Assembly (NCBI GenBank): GCA_944548615.1
Contig: OX155967.1
Span: 22,959,997-23,023,996 of the forward strand
Length of the DNA: 64,000 nt
Reading direction: 5' to 3'
Origin: Micropterix aruncella
Taxonomy: Eukaryota > Arthropoda > Insecta > Lepidoptera > Micropterigidae
Numbering within the stretch: the stretch's first letter is position 1; each line of letters opens with the position of its first letter. The notes beneath the pieces are model-generated. The model saw only the letters and a list, made by a program, of their open reading frames with translations. It was not told where the DNA came from and did not search any database. This document shows, in pieces, positions 56,720-64,000 of the stretch. A program made the translations under genes and the position numbers.

Positions 56720-58060
56720 CAACAAATTAACCAGTTATAAAACAAAGGTCCTTTATTGAGTAGGTAGTTCCTTCCGTAAATCTCCTCTTCCGACTACGGT
56801 GACATCTCGTACTTTTTCAGGTTCAATTGAATATCCAGGCGAGATAAAATCCGGGCACTGGTCGGCTGATTCGTGAGGTTTTTTACATTAGGAAATAAAA
56901 GGCAACACAGCACAATCCACGCTGTGACAAAAAGAAAAAAAACCACCATTACTTTTACGAACTCGTTTAACTGATTGCACCCCAAAATAAATTAAACGCT
57001 TACCAAAAAATAAGACCTTGGTCACATTACTCAAAAACGCCGCACTCCTAGTGCACAAAACTTCGCAGATGACTGGTTTTCACCAGGTTCTCAGTCTCCC
57101 AGCGCGAGTGAGCAAAAAGTGACTTGAGCCCATCTTGGAGCCAATTGGCAGAGGAAGTGGCAGTATTCGCCAGGCCGAAAGTGGCCTACCGTGAAACAAA
57201 CTTTAGTTAAAAAAAAAAACATGACAACTCATGTTCACAATAAAATAGTAATATTTTTATAATATTTATTACATTTATTAAAATGTTCTTTCAAACTTGG
57301 TTTTTTTTTAATCTCCTTTTTTTACGGCAAGGACACCAGGAGGGTCATTTATTATTGGGCCGTGCAATACGGCTATTTCTGATCTGACAGTCAGGCAACT
57401 GACAGCTACACGTCCTAGCGTTTATGCGAATTTTTGGAGTAATGCTCGCCGACCCGGAACAATGCTTAGGAAACAACTCAAAAACTGAGTAAGACCAATG
57501 AAAAAAACACGAGAAATGCACGCGAAGCATGTTGCAATGCGTGAAACATGTTCCTGAAGCATAACATGCCACACAAATTTGGATTTTTGTTACAGCCCCC
57601 CCTACAAAAAGAAATCGGCAGGACAACGACGATTTCCTCGAGTTGTCCCGATTCGCACGAGACTAAGGAGCACTACAAAAATCTAACCTGATACGACGAA
57701 AACCACGTGAATCACCGACTACTAATTGAATGGTAAACCATATAATAAAAAAAAATAAAAAGGAAAAAATAAAAAATACTCCCACTTATCCTCGTTAATT
57801 AAAGAAAAAATATCCATTCGGCAGGGTACTGCAGAGGTCAACTGCTAATATAAGTCGCTCTACATAACCGTAGAGTGTTACAACAAACACCAAACAACTC
57901 CAAATAACTTACCAACCCCAGAGGACTACCAGTTCAGCATGATAAAAAAAAACGGACAAAAGTCCTTGTGGCCTTATAACAGGACCGCACAACTTGTCGA
58001 AGGAAAGCCTAACGACCTCCTAGCCATAAAGCAAAATGGACACCAAAAAAAACACAAACA
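56720..58060. other. No recognised gene
   Basis: Mostly AT-rich with poly-A runs. Frames such as 57626-57345 show no family motif. TTACAACAAACACCAAACAACTC-like sequence near 57877 has LTR-like composition, but no paired LTR or target duplication was found. Confidence 0.35.
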
Positions 58061-58063
58061 TAT

Positions 58064-61000
58064 CGCACGTCACATAGAAAACTGACACAACTCAAAAAAT
58101 GTACTTTTTCAGGAGAGCGAAAAAACAAAAATAATACATTTTGCACTAGCCAAAAGCTCGAAATACTAGTAAATATTACAATTTTAAGAATGCAGGTAAT
58201 GAAATCATATTATTCTGCGTTTATTTATAAAAAAAAACGGAATTTTGATTACTATTGTAGCCTTGGTAGCTTAAATTTCAAAATTTGCACTAATTGTGTC
58301 ACTTTTCCTCCTAAAATATCAGATATTTTAAAAATTGTTGATTATTAAAGATAAAAATAAAAGGAGTATAATATGAGTATTTTTCTATTTTTAATGTTAA
58401 TATAATGTATTTCACAATACTAATGGTAAGGAAAAAAAATTATGTAATAATATGTGAGAAGTTGTAATTTAACAGCTTAAAAACTTCGCTTTTAACATAG
58501 AAAATTGAGTTTAAACATTACAATTAAATACTGAAATATAAAAATCCTTGTAAGCAGAAGGAATATGGTGGGATCTAATCAGGTCCAGTATATCGTTTTT
58601 TTTTCGCTCCGCTATTTTAATTCTTTTTGTATAAGCTGGCTTTAACTCCCACGGCATCGTTGTAGACTGCTCTCTGGATGCTTGGCGTTTCTTTGTCGTC
58701 ACTATTTTTTTTAAATCATCTTCTTCGTAGGATGTTTTGATGAAGAAAGCTCCAGGATTATCTTTTTCTACTTTAATTATTTTAATATTCGTCATTTTTA
58801 TTTGATGTCCATCTGTAGTTATGGAGAAATTGTTTCCCTGGCGTTGACAAGCATCCTTGAAATCGATAAAATCCTCATGTGTCAATTCAATGACTTTATA
58901 AGGCTTCCCTCGTTTCTTTGCTCCACGTATTAGGGAGACATATTGATATGGCTCATAAATTGGTCCAGATTTTAACGACCTTTTGACAGATTTCTCTATA
59001 ACAGAATGAATACTGTCTCCCTCATTCTGTGTGTGTCCTGCGACCAGGAACTTGTGAGTTATAGATTTGATATTTAAGGTTGATACTGCATGCATATACA
59101 TTGCGATGGTGAATTTGTTTTTCTGTTGCCCACAGCAGTTGTCAGAATAAAATACTATTTGAAGATCATCTTCTGTCGTAGTGGCCGATATTTCCTGTAA
59201 ATACTTGTAAATACAAGAATCAATTTCTATAGCACCTCTGTTACCTTCAGCTTCGTGCCAGAAAAAACAATAAACAGCATCAGTTTTCAGCTGCGAAATA
59301 GTAAAGTTGTAGCTGTTGATCTTAGATTTATAGTAAAATACGGATACGTCTCCTCGAGGAGCAGGCAAAACAGCTTGTAAATCATAGCAAGCTACAATAT
59401 ATTTTTCACTCGCCTTTTCTTTGTCCTTAGCTTTTTCTTTTCGAGATAATTCTTTTTCTTTTTGGTGTTTATCATACTTTTCTTTCAAAGCAGCATTTTC
59501 TACATTTTCGGCATTAATATTTGAGAATGCAGTGCAAAGTTCACACTGATTCTTCTTCGGTACGTGGAAGGAAGTATTGAATTCATGGTTAAAAATATAC
59601 GTGTACACTGATAAAGATACATGTTGTAAGTTTTTTTCCTCACAAGAAACTTTATAATCCCTGTATAAGTCGGAAATAGTTTTCCCACCATCAATGAATT
59701 GTCGTGTTGTCTGTTGACGTAGGTAGTGGCTTTCAATTCTAGGAATCGAATTAATATGATCTCGAACATACTCTTTCACATCCAATGGCAGTTTCTTGTG
59801 ATTTTTATGTCTACCTCTAAAGTCTTCGTCAACAAATCCCATTTCGGTTTTTTGGGTGACTGTTCTAATTGGTCGATCGTTGATATCAAGTGTTGCCTTG
59901 AAAAATACTTTGCACACCTGTATTCTTCGGTTGCCAATTTCCAAAAAAAGCGGTTATTAAGTCGTCTGTTACTACCTGGTTTTTTATAGCGGAATGATGG
60001 TTTAACCTGTTCAAGACTCTTTGAAATGAAATCACGCTGTCTTGTTACATTACCAAGTTTCCAAAAATTTTCAAATATTTTGGTTCTCTGCTCTTCTAGT
60101 ATTCTAGTCGAATAGTTGTGCCGGCATTTTTCACCACAAGGCGGACGCATCTGACGTTCTTTTACCTTTTTTTGGGATTTTGCCACTGACTCGTATTCTT
60201 TCCCAAGATTACGAAGAATACTAGCTTTCTTCTTTTTCCATTCAGATGGCCTAGCAACCCGTGATTTGCCCTTTTTTAAGACAGCGTTTTCCACCTGGGG
60301 CTCACTATTATCTTCGGCTTCGGAGGATGAGAAGGACGTTGCAGTAGACTGTGATGATGATTCTGATTCGTTTGAGGAAGAGCTGCTGTAATGAGGATCC
60401 GCAACGGAATCATCAAATGAACTTTCATCATCTGAATTGTTGGTACTGCATTTGTTTGCTGGTGTAATTCGCCGGAGTGAATTTCTTAAGCCGCCAGTTT
60501 CTCTTGGTCCTTCAGTTTCTGGGTGCTGATTCTTATTTATAAATTCTGTTGATGTTTTCCCTATTTCATCATGAACCGCTACCCCCTCTGCAAAACATCC
60601 AGGTATTTCTAAATTCTTAACAATATAATTTTTTTCTTCGACTTGAATTATGTTGGATATTGCGTTTTCTGTTGTATTATTTAATGCAGCTTGCAACATA
60701 AGCATGCCCCTTGAAGCCATGATGACTCTGAAAAAAAAATATCTAAGGTTTTAGTAAGTAGATCCAAAGAAAGGTCCACAATGATAAGGTGACCTAGGTA
60801 ATACATATTTTATATTGTTTTACTTAGAATCCATCTACCTGGTACTTAATATTTACAACAAATTAATATTTCATTTTTACAATTAATTTACAACTTGTAA
60901 TGCAACACAAAAAATGCCAAAACAAGCCGTTTTTACTAATATCTCTATAGAAAAAGGGACATAATTCTAAATATCACAACGAGAAACTGATTGACCTCAC

Positions 61001-61506
61001 TCTTTGAAAATAAAAAAAGTTCACAAGTAAGACTTAATTCATTTGAAAGCTTATTTTTAAACAAAAATATTGAGAAAACGGGTCACAAGTCAAAATAGTA
61101 CCTAAATTGAAAATTGATATTCCGAACATAAATAATAAATAGGGACACTTTTAGATTTATAGCCATTTCTTACTCACCTCCTTAAAGAAGAACGTCACAA
61201 CACAAAAAATGACACTTTTCTATAAGCAGAACTAGCAATCTACCCGTATTAACATAAAACGTGTCACTTTTCCACAAACCGAACGCCTAACCGCCCCGTA
61301 CCAACTTAGAAGTGACACTGATCCGTGAAGAACCGAGTCAAAGATAATAAAATGGAAAAGTGACACTAGCGTTCTCCAACGGCGGTTTTTAGAAGTACAA
61401 TTGTGACTCTTTTCTGCCTTATAGAATTGAACCTTGCGCATCTAACTGCATTATTAACTCAAAATCACCAAATTTTGAGTTGTGTCAGTTTTCCATGTGA
61501 CGTGCG
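58064..61506 (-). mobile_element. DNA transposon with 34 bp TIRs and ATAT flanks, Sola-like
   Basis: The left end CGCACGTCACATAGAAAACT and the right end reversed CGCACGTCACATGGAAAACT match for about 34 bases with one difference. ATAT lies outside both (58060-58063 and 61507-61510). GTGTCACTTTTCC-like words cluster near both ends (58298-58312; 61209-61220; 61260-61272; 61352-61366), like subterminal binding sites. It has one transposase gene on the minus strand. A four-base duplication and the protein motifs suggest the Sola superfamily; that name is tentative. Confidence 0.8.
58511..60720 (-). CDS. Transposase of the Sola-like element, one frameshift
   Basis: The first frame (60720 to about 59947) starts MASRGMLMLQAALNN and has an acidic Ser-rich linker, a basic SRVARPSEWKKKKASILRNL region, a Cys motif MRPPCGEKCRHNY and KIFENFWKLGNVTRQRDFI. 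At a T7 run (59943-59949) the frame shifts by one; the second frame runs open for 477 codons to 58511, so about 735 residues in all. It carries KKNQCELCTAFSN, VIACYDLQAVLPAPRGDVSV-like sequence, FYSDNCCGQQKNKFT and VAGHTQNEGDSIHSVIEKSV. The D in FYSDN and the acidic residues after GHTQNEGD are likely catalytic. One extra T would restore a single frame. Confidence 0.72.
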
Positions 61507-61817
61507 ATATGACCAAAATTGTTGTAACTCGACAGTAGCCAATGCCTAGTAGGAAAAAGTTGATGGTCAAGTATTACCTTTCATACCGGGTCCTAGCATA
61601 CTTCCCGTCCATGCGACATTCAAACTCCAGTAGTGCTAAACAGGTTTGCTAGCACGACGGACACAGACAAAATGATTTCAGTAATGGTAACGACCCAGTA
61701 CCATACCTTTTTTCACGACAATTATTATGAAAGTGAAATTGAAGCCGCTCCACTAAGACGGAACATTTTTTTTATATGTCAATGAGGAAACACAACAAAA
61801 AACATCAGACGGAGTCC

Positions 61818-63990
61818 TTGGGATTGAGTTTAAAATCCTTTATATGCCAAGAGCCTATATTCTTGCCTTCTGCATTAAGCAGTTCATACACCATGGGAGA
61901 GTGTTCCTTTCACCATGGGAGAGTGAAATTCTAAACATTTTTTTGATGAAATAATTTGGTGGACCTTTGCAGTGCCTTTTAGTGTTTTCAGAGTGGGAAT
62001 TTTATTTTTTTTTTTAACTTCGTTTATTTGGTCGGATGTAGTCAGGTATGTATTAACAGATGAATATTCTTTCAATATTTTGTGAGCGTCTTCAGCTGTC
62101 ACAACATCAGATCCGTACAATACAATACAATACAATCAACTACTCCAGTAGATAGGCATTCCTACACTTGGATGCGTCACAAAATTAAATGCTAAAAATT
62201 TCATTATTATAAACATAACTATCGTGATAGTTGTCATGGCTGTAATATTATATTCAATATTACCTACATACAAATAATCAAAATATGCTAATGTAATGAG
62301 TCAGGGAGAATAATATATTAAAATAGAAATGCAAACTCTGTAGAATAATCAAAAAATATATATTTTATTGCCAATCCAGCAATATGCCTTCGTATTTTAA
62401 AAAAAAATGAATTTAATTATATGAAAATTAGAATGTCAGCTATCATAATACCATTATGTTTAAAACTTTACGCATTTCATTAATCATCAACATGGAAAAT
62501 AAACTCAGAACTCCCTTATACCATAAATTGGGTGTCTTACCAAATTATGTATAATTATCTTTTTAAATTGGTCCTCTCCAAGGCTTTTCATTTGCTCTGG
62601 AATCTTATTATAGAAGGACAAATTTTGGTGAATAAAACTGTTTCGCACTTTGCTAAGTCGCTGTCGGTTTATGTGGAGATTGGATTTATTCCTCGTCGTA
62701 TCGTGATGATGAAAATCACTATTCACCGGAGCTTCTGTTAGGTGTCTACGAGCGTACATAATATTTTGGTAGATGTAAGAAGAAAATAGAGTCATTATTC
62801 CTGATTTTGACGGATGACGGCTTACAAGAACTTCTTGGTGAGACTCTATATAAACTGCGTACCGCTCTTTTCTGGAGGAGAAAATTTCTTTTTGAGTTTG
62901 GTGCCATTCCCCAAAACAGTAGGCCATACGTTATTAGGGAGTGGAAATATGCAAAATAAACGGATTTCGCTGCTTCAAAACCGCATAAACTTCTTATCTT
63001 TCTAATGGCGAATATGGTACTGCATAATTTTTTACTGAGATCATTTAAGTGATCAGACCATTGTAATTTTTGATCGATTTCTAATCCGAGAAATTTCGTG
63101 GAGGAGAGATTTTCTAGTTGGTCAGACCCAAAGTATACGTCTATTTCGTTATAATCAGACGGCCGCAAAGAGAAGCATATTGATTTTGATTTATTTACGT
63201 TAAGTGACAATTTATTAACTTGGAACCATATACTAAGCTTGTCTATTGTTTCTTTTATTCTTTGGGCCAAAGTGTCTTTATTTTTATCGCTAAAAAGAAG
63301 TGGAAGTATCATCGGCGAATAAAATGATTTCATCATCCACGGATTTCAGGCACTCTGGGATGTCATTAATATAGACGAGGAAGAGAATGGTCCAAGTACA
63401 TAACTCTTCTGTCCAGTTGCCTCTTAACAGATGCACCGACACCGTCTGCTACCCCCTTTCCATGGCCCCTTTCGAAAATGACCAGGTTATGTTTTTAAAT
63501 TGCAAATACGTCATGAAATAGTTAATTAAATAAAAATTGTTTTTTTGCCGGTATTGAGAACTTGGCCCGTCAGAGTAGAAATGAATATGTTTTAAACCTG
63601 TATTTTTTTCATTGGCCATACGTATAACGGGTAGCAAATGTGCCCAAATCGCTGCTGGTTGGTGGTTACTTGATTCCGACAATGCACAGAAAGCAGCAGT
63701 TTAATTTCCAGGAAGATATACCAATCCTGTGTGTCAACTAATTTGGTTGTGAGAGGCTCCGAAATGTACAGCTTGGATTTCGGAAAAGTCGCAATGAATA
63801 CAACATTCATCGTAATTCAAATTTGAAAAACATTTAAGATATTCGTTGTACTGATGAGTCATTTTAAAGTTAGTTTTCGAAATTCATAGAGGTCTCCTTT
63901 ATAAATATCTACCAAATGTTGTTGGGTGGAAATCTTGATTTGCTTAATTGTCTTTTTAGTTTTTATGATTTGTCCATGGCTTTTTTCGTA
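61818..63990 (-). pseudogene. Transposase-like protein gene, split by a LINE and cut by the window edge
   Basis: The right part (63990-63400) has HQYNEYLKCFSNLNYDECC, IQAVHFGASHNQISLHTGLV, HQPAAIWAHLLPVIRMA, IHFYSDGPSSQYRQKNNF and GHGKGVADGVGASVKRQLDR. The left part (62118-61818) resumes YGSDVVTAEDAHKILKEY, LKTLKGTAKVHQI and GSWHIKDFKLNP. This widespread repetitive family has a probable RNase H-like SDGP/GHGKG core; I do not assign a superfamily. A 15-base direct repeat (CACCATGGGAGAGTG, 61890-61925) and several frame changes add damage. It begins outside the window. Confidence 0.65.
62120..63395 (-). mobile_element. 5'-truncated LINE inserted in the transposase-like gene
   Basis: Flanked by GTACA on both sides (62115-62119 and 63396-63400). 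Minus frames read GPFLFLVYINDIPECLKSV, IILFADDTS (catalytic FADD, frame-shifted near 63300), NVNKSKSICFSLRPSDY, TKFLGLEIDQKLQWSDHL and, in another frame, YARRHLTEAPVNSDFHHHDT. This is the distal RT of a CR1/Jockey-group LINE. The 3' end is a (TTGTA)n run at 62119-62140. The endonuclease and most of the RT are missing by 5' truncation. Confidence 0.88.
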
Positions 63991-64000
63991 TTGGTGATCA

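Noticed and set aside
1..64000. CRISPR arrays, tRNA or rRNA genes, bacterial operons
   Set aside because: No regularly spaced repeats with unique spacers, no cloverleaf with A/B boxes, and all coding parts are eukaryotic transposon, virus-like or Myb-type proteins with introns.

Overview
The window looks like transposon-dense, AT-rich nuclear DNA of an arthropod, most likely an insect. Reasons: GT-AG introns of tens to hundreds of bases, BEL/Pao LTR elements, CR1/Jockey-type LINEs, zeste-type Myb/SANT proteins, and pogo, PIF/Harbinger, ISL2EU, P and piggyBac-type DNA transposons. I recognise no single-copy housekeeping gene, rRNA, tRNA or CRISPR. Almost everything supportable is a mobile element, its broken genes, or insertions nested inside them. 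The exact insect order cannot be fixed from the sequence.

Layout. 1-5.9 kb: dispersed repeats, a HARBI1-like remnant, a pogo remnant and piggyBac-type MITE copy 1. 5.9-15.5 kb: a Myb/SANT gene with one frameshift, then three pogo-type elements. One pogo element (8439-10824) is nearly complete, with terminal inverted repeats (TIRs) and TA duplications. Another is split by a 1.4 kb solo LTR. A short terminal exon is repeated in this region, twice beside pogo remnants. 16-22.8 kb: a Tc1/mariner remnant, a BEL/Pao gag-pol remnant, MITE copy 2 and a LINE ORF1 fragment. 22.9-29.7 kb: a reconstructable four-exon zeste-like gene. Its third intron holds a LINE tail and a striking 2.19 kb unit made of two BEL-like LTRs in inverted orientation enclosing an intact 424-codon ORF. 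That ORF resembles a nucleoprotein of a negative-strand RNA virus. 30.2-34.8 kb: a structurally complete PIF/Harbinger element (TTA duplications, TIRs, three-exon transposase, convergent five-exon Myb/SANT partner).

35-46.6 kb: BEL gag and P-element remnants, then an ISL2EU-type element with a THAP/DDE transposase and a SWIM/YqaJ nuclease gene; the nuclease gene is interrupted near its end by a 2.4 kb LINE with a GACAG duplication. 47.5-53.1 kb: MITE copy 3 and an element with about 465 bp TIRs that carries a decayed transposon protein. 55.7-64 kb: a jerky-like remnant, a Sola-like element (34 bp TIRs, ATAT duplications, near-intact transposase with one frameshift), and a different transposase-like gene split by another LINE.

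The two partners in the Harbinger and ISL2EU elements (DDE transposase plus Myb/SANT protein, and THAP-DDE plus YqaJ nuclease) form convergent two-gene modules. Family names come from motif recognition by eye; no search was run.
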